From positions 33,537,238-33,601,237 of the forward strand of contig CM070640.1 of the NCBI GenBank assembly GCA_036346255.1: DNA of 64,000 nucleotides, in the 5' to 3' direction. Positions 45,869-57,254 of the stretch are shown here, piece by piece (position 1 is the first letter of the stretch; the number at the start of each line of letters is the position of its first letter). Under the pieces are notes generated by a model. It saw only the letters and a list, made by a program, of their open reading frames with translations, was not told the DNA's origin and ran no database searches. A program made the position numbers and the translations under genes. Source of the stretch: Ampelocalamus luodianensis (Eukaryota; Streptophyta; Magnoliopsida; Poales; Poaceae).

Positions 45869-47821
45869 CAAGGTTATTAAGTCGTCAAGTCGAGTCGAGT
45901 CGTTAGGAGGAGACTTGTCGACTAATCGTCTAGTCGACCGACTAGTCGGTGACTAGTGACAGTGATGGCTTAGGTTGTAGCTGGTGGTTCAAGGAAGAAT
46001 ACTTGCATGCCTTCATGAAAGATTTACTAGTGTCCAAGACTACAACTGCTAATGCTAAAGATTGAAAAGCATGTTAACCAATTGTTTGTGCTTGAAGCAT
46101 CAAGAATGAAGAGCTAGTTCCCACCCTCTTCAAACAAAGCCTTCAGAATGCAGTGATGGCTGACAGGGCTCCTCTTCTAGTAAACACATGTTGTGTATGT
46201 ATTGTACAATTATACATGTAAAATTGCAAACAATATCATTGTATCAATAAATGTAATCTTGTATCAAACTATCAATGAATGAAAAGTTAGTCATTTACCT
46301 GTATGGTTGTATATTCTTTCTGCAGCATGTTAGTCCAGAAATGCTATCTCCTGTGAAACTTTTTCCAGTATCAACATAATACAGTAGAAGCTAATGGATT
46401 TGTCTATCAATCTAGTTCCCAGAATGAACTACTGGAATATCACTGTCAATCAAGCACCACGAGGAGCAATAACTATTCAAACAAAACAGGGCAATGTTTA
46501 GGAAAAAAGTGATTGTTCAACAGTCAACACAAAATTTAGAACATTTGTCACTGAGATTAAAAGAAGTAGCCAAAAGGCACACCATAGAAGGTACAATCTG
46601 GCTTGGCCAAATGACATTGTAGGCTCTTAACTAGGTGCTTCACTTCATATTCACTTGCTGTAAGAACATAGAAAGAAACTTGTGAACAGCTCACATGAAA
46701 AGGAAGAAAACAACAAATAAAATAAATGGAGCTTAGGAGTAATACCACAGAGAGTGCTTCCCCTTTCTCAACTGCCATATCCATACGAGTGGAAGAACTC
46801 AAATTTTAATCACCGGTAGGTGCATTCGCTGAAACGCAAAACATTCATATAAAAATGTGGACAAGATTCGAACAGTAACAACACCTGCTTTGGAATGTAA
46901 GACAGTTAATGCTGAATTGCTAATTACAACTCCCAGGCTAATCAGTATATTGTACTCTTCCATAGTCCTGAACAGAGGCTAATACTTGAATGTGGGGAAT
47001 GTTGAATCTACTAGCTAATACTTGAATGTTGAATCGAATGTGGGGAATACAAACTGATGAAACACAAAAAGTTAGAAATAAACGAAGATTAAGCCTTGGC
47101 CCTTGGCCCTTGGACTGACCTGAAGTCCTGAACAGAGGCTGGCGACGAGTGGGCGTGGAGGAGCTCGTGCGGTCAGGACTCGGGGCGAGGAGGAGCTTGT
47201 GCGTCGGCCGTCGGGACTCGGGGCGAGGAGGAACTCGTGCGTCAGCAACGGCACTGGCGGGAGGAGGTGGTTACGCGTCGGGACTCAGGGGGGAGGAACT
47301 CGTGCGTCGGCGGCGGCGCTGGCGGGAGGAGGTGGTTGCGCGTCGGGAGGAATTGGGAGTCGGACGTCCCCGCACGTCGGGAGGAATTGGGAGGAGGACG
47401 TCCCCGCACGTCGGGAGGAATTGGGAGGAGGAGCTCCTGCGTCGGCAACCGGCGGCGCTGGCCCAACTCCCACGCCCCACGGTGAGGGAGGAGGATTTTG
47501 CCGCCACAGGTTTCCTTCTCACGCCCATGCTCTCTCTGCCGTGCATACCCATGTGGTCGCGCTCCTTTAGCCGCGCATACGTAGGAGCGATTTGGGCCTG
47601 CCGTGCATACGCTAAATTCTGGTGTTGGGCCCAACCAACACGGTTCTAGTCGCATGCCCAGCCGACTGTCGTCGTCGCCTAGTCGACACAAGGCGCTTCT
47701 CAGTCGACGAGTCGTTCGCCTCGACAACTAGTCGAGTCGAACTACTCCAGTCGTGCGCTGCAACCGACTTTACAACTAAGCGACGATTAGTCGCGCCTAA
47801 TCGCTCGACTTAATAACATTG
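45869..47821. mobile_element. hAT-superfamily element, 1953 bp, non-autonomous
   Basis: The left end is CAAGGTTATTAAGTCG. The right end on the minus strand is CAATGTTATTAAGTCG, a 15 of 16 match. The 8-bp target duplication GGTAACAC lies at 45861-45868 and 47822-47829, exactly as hAT elements make. Subterminal GTCGACTAGTCG-type motifs crowd both ends (45880-45955 and 47655-47810). No transposase was seen. The interior includes a GC-rich minisatellite. Confidence 0.92.
47145..47450 (+). repeat. GC-rich minisatellite inside the hAT element
   Basis: The clearest part, 47339-47440, holds three units of about 34 bp around GTCGGGAGGAATTGGGAG then GACGTCCCCGCAC. Before it GGGACTCGGGGCGAGGAGGA and GGCGGGAGGAGGTGGTT recur. 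The several overlapping open frames here are a by-product of the repeats. Confidence 0.85.
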
Positions 47822-48075
47822 GGTAACACTACCAAAATTTGACTTGGTCCAAGTTTTGGCTATGACAAATTTTGCCAAATTTTGGCTTTGCCCAAGTTTG
47901 GCTATGACAAATTTTGGATTGGTTCGTTAGGGCCATGAACCTCGAGGACACCCAGAGGCAAGGAGATGGAGCACCGCTATGTGTCTCTTGTTTGGGCCAC
48001 AAGGGTCGGTGGAAGCAATGGTGTGTGTATATTTGGGCAGAGCAACCCATTAGAGAGGACATAATAGAATTATTG

Positions 48076-48435
48076 GCTAAACGGCATCATGCGTGATAAA
48101 ATAGCAAAAATAGCCCCCCACGAATGAATTGGCAAAAATGACACCGTGAATGTGCTGACAGACGACACATGTCCCCTGCCGCGCGCCCACTGCCTGGATC
48201 CCCCCTATTGCGCCCCGACCGAGCAATGGGAGGCCGCCACGCGGGCGCAACAGGGGTCCTGACAATGGGAAGTCGCCACGTGGCCTACCGCACGCTGGGC
48301 GCGCGAGGGGATCCGGCCGTAGGGGTGCGCGGGAGGGACATGTCGCCGCGCACATCCGCAGCGCCATTTTTGCCAATTCGCTCAGAGGAGCGTTGTTTTG
48401 CTATTTTGTCGCAACAATGCTGCCAATTAAGCCAA
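48076..48435. mobile_element. MULE-type MITE, about 360 bp
   Basis: Long imperfect inverted arms. The left has AAAATAGCAAAAATAGCCCC, GAATTGGCAAAAATG and ACATGTCCC. The right, on the minus strand, has AAAATAGCAAAACAACGCTCC, GAATTGGCAAAAATG and ACATGTCCCTC. The centre is GC-rich. The arrangement resembles the MITE at 62.5 kb. Confidence 0.75.
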
Positions 48436-48439
48436 AAAC

Positions 48440-50255
48440 TCAACATAATAGAACCAAGTTCCTTCTCCGATTCTCCCCATTTCTTCCGGTTGTATATCCT
48501 AACTAGGTGGCAAAGCGTGCTCTGCTGCCCTCATCCGTTGGATATATGGTGCTACGCAATGGTTTGTATGTTGTTTGGTGGGTCGTAACATTATTTGCTA
48601 TGCGGTGTTTGACATATCAGCCGGAGGGCTATTTGTTTTGAAGATACGAAACCGATTGAAGCAAACTGTTATCAATGCGCAGGCTGTGTTGGTAGTACCA
48701 ACTTGGTACATTAGCATCACAGAGATAGAATGTGTGTGCAACTGTCTGTTCTAGGATTATTTTTGGTCCACGTGACGTACATACAGTCTTTGTACTACTC
48801 AGTAGATGTCAATATTCGAATATGCAATAAACGGACCATGCCGGAAGGAACCTAGAGCAGCAATCTGTTGCTGCTTTGAGCCGGACAAAATTTAAGTGAG
48901 TGACAAATTTGAATGGAGCTTACAAATTTGAAGCAAAATGGAATTCACAAAATAGTATAAAATGACAATGTGGAGGTAGGTCATCTAATAATTTCAGTAC
49001 AGAAGTAAGGGTGAGAAGTACAGGCAGATGGGGCTGAGTATTGCTAGTATTTTGGAGCAGAAGAGGTAGGGAAGTACCTTTTGTTGTCTTCAATGCATAT
49101 CATGAGATTTGTTGCAAGAAAGACTGAACCAGCAGACTGCACACTGTAATAGTAAGTGCAACCCTTGAAATCAGAAAGAACAAAACAATTAGCGCATGCA
49201 TAGCAGCACACAGAACATACTTTCTAGGCGTAACACAGTAGAAAATTAGCGCACGCATAGTAGCACACAGAACATATATGAGCATACGCATAATGCAATA
49301 CAAAATTAGCAGTTTAGCACACACATAGCACCACACAGAACCATATAACTAATAGAGGCCTAAGCATGAAGCATAAGACAACAAACAATCAGACCTTCAA
49401 TCTGAAGCAGCAAGAATAGGGCAGCCAAGTTCTGGAGAAGGTGAGCAGGACCAGGAAGCTGTGGAGAAGGCCGATCCTCTTCCAGAAGCAGAGCACGAAC
49501 CACCTGCAGAGACGATCTGGAACCAGTGAGGCAGAGCATGTCGTCCGGTAGTCTATGAAAAAGGAAGAGAAAGACAAATGCTCATGAAAACAAGCTCATT
49601 GAAGTTAAAAGCACATCAAAGGAATGTGTGATTAGTCCATGAAAGTCCTTGTTATAACATCTTTTACCAGGTTGGTGATGCAGTGACACAAGGTGGTCCA
49701 TTATGCACTAAGCAATTTGTTGCACATGGATCTCTAAGAAATTCTTAACGCTCAAAACTTCAACTCTGTATTGGTACTTACATGCCCATTCAGAAGTCGC
49801 ATCCTAGTGGAAGGTTCATAGACCATATTTTAATACCTGAATATTTGTTACTTGACATGGTTTATGTCATTTGAAAGAACTTATTCAAGGGTTCTGTGTA
49901 GGTCTTCAGCACTCTTCACCAGAGGTCGCCATAGTGATGGCGGTTTAGGACCAACCTAGCAATATTACCTCATACTGGGTAGATTCGACCAGTGTTGCGA
50001 GTGAAGTCAACAAGAAATGACAAATACACCAGATGGGCTGTTCTGATGGACTAATCCATAATCATATTGAGTAACACATAGTTAATAAGGTAATTTTTTT
50101 GCACTGCTAGCTAGTAAAGCCTTTCTCATGCTTCATATTTAAAGACTGCTAGCCAGCACTTTAAAGTTCAAACAAGAATTAGTCAAAATTAAATGATAGA
50201 AAATACATATAGAATCCCAACATGGGAGGACTCTAAGGACATACCTCCTTGAGTA
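48440..50255. other. Intergenic DNA, no gene identified
   Basis: Apart from a small repeat at 49188-49345 I find only short, unsupported frames. Confidence 0.45.
49188..49345. repeat. Three imperfect direct repeats
   Basis: AATTAGCGCA.GCATAGTAGC and CACACAGAACATA recur at about 49190, 49243 and 49308. Confidence 0.75.
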
Positions 50256-50260
50256 CTATT

Positions 50261-50410
50261 TGTTAGAGATATGTTAGAGATAGAATAGGAATTCTTTTAT
50301 ATTTCTTTATCTGCCTTTTGTATTGCTTTATCTCTATATGGCATACACCCTTTGTACCCCATATATGTTGCCCATTGGACATCTTCAATACACACACAAT
50401 ATTCACAACA
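50261..50410 (+). repeat. Left LTR of the short-LTR element
   Basis: It starts TGTTAGAGATA, which is repeated once within the first 22 bases, and ends ATTCACAACA. It matches 53108-53244 over about 138 bp, including ATCTCTATATG.CATA and TTCAATACACACA. Confidence 0.85.
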
Positions 50411-50423
50411 TTGGTATCAAAGC
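50411..50423 (+). other. Primer-binding site of the short-LTR element
   Basis: TTGGTATCAAAGC, one base different from the common tRNA-Met site TGGTATCAGAGC, and adjacent to the LTR. Confidence 0.75.
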
Positions 50424-50819
50424 AAAGGTTCTAAACCCTAGCCTCTAACCTAGCCTCGCACCGCTCCGCTGCCCGCTGCCCGGGAGGAGCAATCTCCGCC
50501 CCGGGCGCCACATTAATCTTAGTTGTAGTTGTTCAAGGCTTCGAGCAGCAGCATCTTCTTGCCTCCCGCCGCTCCATCCACCAACTCTTTGCTCGCCCGC
50601 ATCCGACCGCATCGGGTCTTCCTCTGCGCCGACACTCTGGTGGATCTGCAAGCGGCCAAGCGCAAGAACGTGGAGTAGTTCAGCAAGATGATCTCCCCTG
50701 ACGCGGTCCGCAACATCGTCCGAGCTCCTGTCGCGGTCGCCACTCGCTACCTATCGCAGGGCTGCCGGTGACGGGCTTGAGGATGGGGGATCCAGCACGA
50801 CGGGCTCGAGGACGGGGGA

Positions 50820-51072
50820 CTCGCCTCTACGGCAACCACGACGACGCCGTGCGGCGGCAGATCACGCGCGAGATCGCCATCCTGGGCACCGCTGAGCATC
50901 CGATTGTCGTGCGCTGCCACGGCATGTACGAGCAGGCCGGTGAGCTCCAGATCCTGCTCGAGTACATGCCCTTCCTCGCCGACATTGCGCACTAGGTGCT
51001 CTTCGCATCGCCACCTCCACCGACGCCACATCGTCCACTGCAACATCAAGCCCTCCAACCTCCTCATCGTCT
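50820..51072 (+). pseudogene. MAP kinase kinase (MKK4/5-like) gene fragment
   Basis: The plus strand reads LYGNHDDAVRRQITREIAIL, GTAEHPIVVRCHGMYE and QAGELQILLEYM, then PFLADIAH, a stop and, in a shifted frame, HLHRRHIVHCNIKPSNLLIV. This is the kinase N-lobe after the VAIK-type lysine, through the hinge, to the catalytic loop. Compared with the family, about 14 codons are gone after LLEYM, TAG at 50993 replaces a Gln codon, one frameshift follows, and the HRD motif reads HCN, so the catalytic Asp is lost. Nothing before LYGNH or after the catalytic loop is present and there are no introns; plant group C MAPKKs are usually intronless, so that does not prove an RNA route. It cannot act as a kinase. 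Confidence 0.85.
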
Positions 51073-51153
51073 CCTGCCCGGATCCGGCCGCCCACCCGCG
51101 CTTGATTCGAGCTGCCGCTCTTCCTCTTGCTCAGAGCCTTTGGTGGAGAGGGT

Positions 51154-52290
51154 TAGGGCTGGAAACGAGCCGAGCTCGGCCAGGCTCGGTCCGAGCTGCG
51201 GCTTGGCTCATTTTGGAAACGAGCATAAACCTGGGCTCGGCTCGGCTCAAAATGGAGCTCGAGTCGGCTCGCAAGCTCTCCCGAGCGAATAACCACCTGG
51301 CCCAAGATTCGACGCCCGCTGTTCGATCCACATAAATTTCAAGAAACATGCACGGATAGAATACAGAATGGTTTGATCAAAATAAATTTCACTGATAGAA
51401 TCATGCTGCAGAACAAGAAGCTCCATTCTCTGGATCGTCTTCACCTCGAACACAAACCGAGCTTCGCCGACCTGATCATCACAATCCAGCAATGCTTAGA
51501 ACAAGATAAAGATCAAACGAACACAATGCGCAGGCCGGTGCACAGTTTGCTGCTCACCTGAAGGTCCAGAGATTGCGGGAGGGCAGTCTCCTCCATCTTG
51601 GGCTCTTGGGTCTTGGCAGCCAAAGAAGTGCAGCATGTGCTTGAATCCAAAAAAGAATAAAAAACACACATTTCTAAATGAACAGAGCTAAATGGACATA
51701 AAAAAAAATTGACACCATTCTTAGAAACAATGCAAAAATGATGCCAATCCCCAGATCAATCAACCACCCACCTTCCAAATCCAATCAATGGCCTCCCTCC
51801 GGACGCGAGGGGCGAGGGGGAGGCGGCGGGTGGAGCTAGGCGAGCGGGGCGAGGGGGAGGCGGAGGTGGCAGGTGGAGCCGGCCGAGGGGGGCGAGGGGG
51901 AGGCGGAGGCGGCAGGTGGAGCTGGGCGAGGGGGAGGGGGAGGCGCAGTGGAGCACGGGCGGCGGGGCGCGGTGGAGCACGGGGCCTGGGGAGCGTGGTG
52001 GATGGACAGGGCGGCGACGCGGAGGGGATTGGGAGTCTCGGGAGGAAGGGGATCGGGTGGGGATTGGGGAAGGGCGAGCTGGCCAACTGGGGTTGGGGAT
52101 CGAGTTCGATCGAGAGGAAGGGAAGGGCTGAAGGGCGCTGGAGAGTGGAGACTGGGCCTTAGTGGTCTCACGAGCCAATCGAGCCAACGAGCGGCTCGAG
52201 ATTTCAACGGGCTGGACCTAGCTCTGTTTGGCTCGAAAAATGACGAGTTCGAGTCAGCTGGCTCGGCTCGCAACGAGTTCAAGTAGGCTT
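51154..52290. mobile_element. Probable hAT-like element nested in the short-LTR element
   Basis: The left edge reads TTAGGGCTGGAAACGAGC followed by many GAGCCGAGCTCGG-type motifs. The right edge (52170-52285) has the complementary GGCTCG motifs and ends near AAGTAGGCTTATAA. A G-rich minisatellite (GGGGGAGGCGGAGGCGGCAG type) lies at 51800-51980. The many overlapping frames there come from the repeat. Target duplication not found. Confidence 0.5.
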
Positions 52291-53096
52291 ATAAGTTTTG
52301 AGCTATTTCTTTAGCTTTTTTATGGGTTAGGTCATCACGTGCTTCAAGCTGGGTGGGCTTGGTGCTTCACTGTTCCTTCAGGAGCGTCGCCCTTTCCCTT
52401 TCCGAGCGTTTATTGGATTATGCTAGCCCGATTGGGATGGCTTGGTCGTGCTTGCCATCGGACCACATGGTTATGCTACTGCTAATTAGTCCTAGTATCG
52501 TGAGTTTTTTTTTGCTCATTTGTGTCGTTTCTTTCGTTGCATTTATCCAAATCCGCACCACTCAAATTTTGAATTCGTCTAAGTCATACGAGTCCATAAA
52601 TTTATTGTCAGTCATAGAAGTATAAGAATTACCTTATACATGACAGCAGCCGCCGCTCCCGCTCTTCTTTCTGAGCCGTGTGAGGATCGTAAAAGTTGTT
52701 ATGATACCGCCGCTTTCTTAGCCACCGCCCCGAGTTTCTAAGGCTGTCACGCTTCTTTCACACTGCCGCCTTCTTGGGTTTCGATCTGCGCTGCTATGCT
52801 TCTAACTATTCCTATTCGACTTGATTTGACAGCCTTCTCTATTTTTTTTGTTGGTATCATCATCTTCTTCGTCGTGTTGCCGCGGTCGACTTTGCTTCCA
52901 CTTGCCTCTACTTTCTCAGCCACTGCACCTTATGCTTTATGGGCTGTCGCACGACCCCTAATAGGAGATCTTCTGATACTCGATATATTTTTCAAGAGCT
53001 GCATGTTACGACGACATTACCAAGATTCAGATTTTGGATTTTTCATATTTCAGTATCAACCTTTTCCAAATACAATACTATTGCATACACCTTGCA

Positions 53097-53107
53097 TTTG
53101 AAGGGGG
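53097..53107 (+). other. Polypurine tract of the short-LTR element
   Basis: TTTGAAGGGGG immediately before the right LTR. Confidence 0.75.
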
Positions 53108-53244
53108 TATTAGAGATAGAATAGGTACTCTTTTATATTTTTTTATCTGTCGTTTGTATTACCTTATCTCTATATGACATATATCATTTGTAATCTCTAT
53201 ATATTACTCATTGGGCCTCTTCAATACACACAATATTCATAACA
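53108..53244 (+). repeat. Right LTR of the short-LTR element
   Basis: It starts TATTAGAGATAG (the canonical TG is now TA) and ends ATTCATAACA. Confidence 0.85.
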
Positions 53245-54480
53245 CTACTTAATCTTGAAGACCAGGAAACAACTTCTTTTCAAGCCTTCTTATAACCTCA
53301 TTTGCCACAAACTCCTTTTTCTGCTCATAATCCTTCCTAGGTAGACCCTGCCAAGGATCCTTCTATATAAAAGGAGGCTCACTTGAAAGCTCAGCCAGGG
53401 TGGCCACGTGTATTTTTTTTCATGTCCGTCTGCTCTCGCAGCGCTGCTCTCGCGCCGTCCGACGGATCGAAGCGCTATGCTCGCAAGCGCCGCCCGCTTC
53501 TCGCGCGATGCCCGGCCTTGCCACATATTCTAGCGCGTGTCCACACCCGCCTCGCCGTTGGATAGCGTAAGAAAGTCCCGAACGCGTGTACCTCGCCTTG
53601 CTTCCGCTCGGTCTTCTCCCCTGCTTTTCGCGCCACCCCCATCTTCTTCCCCTCCTTCTTTCTTCCTCGATGAGCTTTCCGCCTTGACCTCCTTCGCCGC
53701 CTCGCGCTGCTTGCGCTCGCCGCACGTCTACTCGCCCATGCCTCCTCCCCTTCCTCCTTGTCGTCGCTAGCGCCGCCCACGGCCTAGCCCCCCAGCCAAA
53801 TCGCCCGTCCCGCCTCGAGTGCCTCTTAATCGGGACATATAGCTGTCAGCCGCCGTTGCGTGGATTTCTCCGTGACCCTGCTCGATCCGGGATTGGATTC
53901 AGCGGCCAATGGTACCCCGCCGCGCCCAGTGCTGGGGTCCGTGTCTGCACGATGCTTGTGAGTCCCGTCCTCCTCCGCTCATTTCCTTCTCGTGCAGCTC
54001 AAAGCTGATTTTTTTAGGTACGATTAAGGAGTTCGTGGGCTGAAGGTGTTGTGTTTGAGTTCCAAGTAGCGATCCTGGTAGATCCGATTGCTTGTTTATT
54101 TTCTTTTCCAATGTGTGTAGATCCCATTTTTAATCTCTGCGCCCATTTGTTCCGCGGCAACACCAAGGATATTCGTTTGATCGAGATATACTCTTACTAT
54201 GTCCTTCTGCATATGCAATAGTCCAACAGGTTTTGATTATTTCGCTTTGTGTGAATCTGGATCACTTGGAAGTGTTATATCCAACAATGCCTTTGTGTAT
54301 TTTGGTGTTGGTTTTATGTACTAAAACCGGTCCTCAGTATAACTGATGTCCTGGGAATTCTTGATTCAATTTAGATTGTTTCAGAGTGTTCATTATACTC
54401 TACAAACACATAGACTAATATATGCTTTTATTTTTGTGCATGTATTATGAATTTAAGAGCTTCCTTGGTTTCGGGTAATG
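53245..54480. other. GC-rich, gene-5'-end-like block, gene not identified
   Basis: A TATA-like CTATATAAAAGGAGG at 53363, a C/T-rich leader with short open frames to 53770 and AT-rich, intron-like DNA after 53960 suggest an old promoter and first exon. I recognise no protein. It may head the coding remnants at 54.5-56.2 kb. Confidence 0.3.
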
Positions 54481-54499
54481 GCAACAGGAGGCACACTTG

Positions 54500-56190
54500 T
54501 GTCACCGCACTTGTCCAGTCGAACAACTGCCAATTTGCATCTAATGAATTGCTTAATGATGTCTGCTTGAAAGTCTCAGGGGTCTTAGAGGAGGCACACT
54601 GCCAGACTGCTGCACACTTAAGCTAGTTGATTGGTCTTTCAAAACAGAATCATTGGCCACTTGATCCTTACGGGGCGGTCTTTGATAAGATCGATCGTAC
54701 AAATATTGGATGAGAGTACTAAAGCAAACAATTCTGAGATGATTATATCATCCATTCAAATGCTACATTCCATAACGAAAAGTTTGGATCTGAGCATTAT
54801 ATCTTCTGAGGTCACTAGCATTATCCATGCTATGGAGCAATTCCAGGATGATTGAAAGCCACACATCAGCACTTCAGCTTCTCAGGCAGCTGAGACTGTC
54901 AACATACTCAAGCAGAAAAAGTGTGGACAAGGCAACAAATTGAGTCCATTGGCAAACTATAGTGCAAAGCACAGCAGGAAAGGGTCACATTCACATTCTC
55001 TTATGGATGATGTGGGTATCAGAGACAACAATTCAAGTCAATCTCTTTCTTGTAAGGTGCAATCTGTTCATTTGTTTACGGATTATGATTCGCAGCCTTT
55101 AGTGGGACAATGCTCGGGTGTACCTACAGTGCATGTGCAAGGCGGTGACTATGGAGTAGTGGATATGATAAATCACATGGTGTGTCTAATGATGACTTCT
55201 TTCACACTGCTATACCTGATAATCATGATGCTTTGGGTGTGATAGCACGATCTAATTCTGCTGATCTGGTTAGGTCAGGAAGGAGGTGCTCAGATGTGCC
55301 AACAAGAGTTGCTGATGACCCATGTCCTATGTGTTTAACAACCCAAGTGACTAATCAATGCTCGTGTATATGGAAGATCTTCATTTTAATTGATGACATC
55401 GTTAACTTCTTGTATGTATGAGCAATTATAGTAACTTCGATGTGCTTAGCATGTAAAGGACGTCTATGAATTACTATTTGTTCTTTGGAATATTATTTGT
55501 ATTTACACTATTCTGCAAATGATGATACAAAGCACAAACATTTGATTTTTTAGTACAGAAGCAACACAAAGTTTTCATCAACACAACATATATCCTCCAC
55601 ATATATGTTTGTAGTTTACCTATGGTATTTGCATTGATGCATTGAAGATTTGTCGTTCAGTGGTTTCAGTTTAGGCATGATTTTGGGCTGCAGAATGAAA
55701 TTTCACAAAGTTTACTTTTTGCAGATATACAAATGAATTTACAGTTTTTCTTCTCTGTCATGAATTCATTTCAGATATCTAGACAACGAGCTTTATGAGG
55801 TGACATTAGGATGCAGTCAACTCCAAGGAAGCAGCTCCACTCTTACACTTTTTGCAGTGATTCAGAAAGAGATGGTTGCCAATTACCTGAAAGACCAACT
55901 TTGAGACAGATACGGTCTTTGTTCAGACAATGTACGATGGTCTTCTGCTTGAAAAGAACGGTGAGGTTGAGGAAAGAAAAGGTCATTGACTCAATTCAGC
56001 ATGTCAATCAATGATATGTACAAAATATTGATTTCATGGTAGAAGATCCGAAGTTTCTGACCAATGGTGAGTGTTCTGGTTGTGCAGCAAAGGCAAATCT
56101 CCATGTGAAGAATGCTGTCGATAAAGAGATGATTGAGGCAACAAAGGAAATGCAAACTGCTCGCACTCCATTTTTTTGTTGTAGTAATCA
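54500..56190 (+). pseudogene. Unrecognised multi-exon coding remnant
   Basis: Protein-like stretches occur in order on the plus strand. They are ILDESTKANNSEMIISSIQM with LHSITKSLDLSIISSEV (54700-54850), ETVNILKQKKCGQGNKLSPL and SHSHSLMDDVGIRDNNSSQS (54900-55170), a segment near 55200-55370 (VIARSNSADLVRSGRRCSDV), and 55811-56160 (STPRKQLHSYTFCSDSERDG, then VEDPKFLTNGECSGC and KEMIEATKEMQTAR). Stops and shifts separate them. Ser/Asp/Asn-rich composition and helical segments look like a large plant nuclear or cytoskeletal protein, but I cannot name the family. The parts may come from one gene or several. Confidence 0.35.
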
Positions 56191-56559
56191 TTGCTCTCGT
56201 TAGCTTGGTGGAACGAGGATCGTAAAGAGCTCTATGTTGTTCCTACGTAACATCCGTCCATATGCATTGTTTTGTGATGTGCAAGAAACCATCGACTTTC
56301 AGAATTGTATAAACAACTATTGCAACCATAGATACACTTGGTACCGTGGAACAATGTGAATTCGAGATAAAGTGAGGCAATAAGATAGTGGAAGTGCGGG
56401 TGGAGCTGCCCGAAGAGCAGTACTCTGATCTCAGGTATGCATTGTTAGAGCTTAGAAGTAAGAGAAGACCATGGAGGAAGAGGAGGGGAGGAGATGGAGG
56501 AAGAGGAGGGGAGGAGAGGGATTCCTTATCTGCTAAAATCATTGTCGCCGCGTGAAACT

Positions 56560-56935
56560 GAAGGTTCTTTAGAGGAACACATAGCGACTGATATCACCCA
56601 GGTGAGGTGGTCTCTATTCTCTTACCATTGTTTTTTTTTTTAACCTTTTTCCCTTTTCAGTTATTGCTTTTTTCGTGTATTAGTTTTGTTTTGAACGACT
56701 ATATATGAATTTACGTTGTTTGAACAATTAGGAACCTCATGTTCAATCTTTCTTCAGCTTGTAGGATGGATGCCACTGATAGAGCTCAAACGAATCACCA
56801 CAAAGGATGGGGTAAATGCCCTGATTGTTGGCAAATTGAGTCCTACCACCTCTTTGTTCTGGCCAAGGACCGCAGTGCTCTCGTGCATCAAGTTTGAATT
56901 CATGTTACCTTTGTACTATCTGACCTATAAGGGCT
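56560..56935 (+). pseudogene. Cysteine synthase (O-acetylserine (thiol)lyase) gene fragment
   Basis: Exon-like 56560-56600 ends EEHIATDITQ at a GT donor. After a 157-bp intron with acceptor TTCTTCAG, 56758 onward reads LVGWMPLIELKRITTKDGVN, ALIVGKL. One base is missing after KL; in the shifted frame AKDRSAL follows. This matches the start of PLP-dependent cysteine synthases: the TELIG.TPLVEL helix, the KLE turn and the S.KDR motif whose lysine holds the cofactor. The enzyme makes cysteine from O-acetylserine and sulfide. Only the first 60 or so residues of about 320 remain. Confidence 0.65.
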
Positions 56936-57254
56936 TTTAGGACCTGACGAACAGAAAAGGATTACTGATAAGAAACTATTTACATCAATATTCTGTTAGG
57001 TGTAGTAAACATAACCATAATTGTGTTCTATAATTTTAGCTATCGTCTGTATCTCCATGCCTTCTATCACTAACGGTTCCATAGTCCTAATCATAATCTC
57101 CCATCTTTGATTCCGCGCGCTTTCTAGTGAAATGAAAGCGAAGAAGTATTATGAGCATCAGTAAATACTATAAATAAATAAGTATGTTGATACAAAATGC
57201 TTGGTTTCTCATTATTCGACAGAATTTACGTTTAAGCTAGAACACTGCCCATAC

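Larger units (their letters stand above)
45694..47945. mobile_element. Outer MITE-like element split by a hAT element
   Basis: The left flank of the hAT element begins GGGCCTGTTTGATTTGTTACC. Its right flank ends ATTGGTTCGTTAGGGCC. Joined, they form about 300 bp of repeated GGTAAC and AAATTTTGG motifs, typical of a MITE. The terminal match is weak, so the exact ends are uncertain. Confidence 0.4.
50261..53244 (+). mobile_element. Short-LTR retrotransposon carrying a captured MAP-kinase-kinase fragment
   Basis: Direct repeats of about 140-150 bp bound the element. Directly after the left LTR is the primer-binding site TTGGTATCAAAGC, and directly before the right LTR is the polypurine tract TTTGAAGGGGG. 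Flanks are CTATT (50256-50260) and CTACT (53245-53249), a possible 5-bp duplication with one mismatch. No gag or pol domain is present. Instead the body holds a MAPKK fragment and other GC-rich, coding-like DNA, and is itself interrupted by a probable hAT element at 51154-52290. Gene-carrying LTR elements of this kind, such as maize Bs1, are known; this would be another instance. Confidence 0.75.

Noticed and set aside
47149..47727. Frames up to 166 codons on both strands
   Set aside because: They are generated by the GC-rich minisatellite inside the hAT element; repeated units give repeated peptides in every frame.
51756..52286. Up to five overlapping frames over 100 codons
   Set aside because: A G-rich minisatellite keeps all frames open. 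No homology or start context favours any of them.
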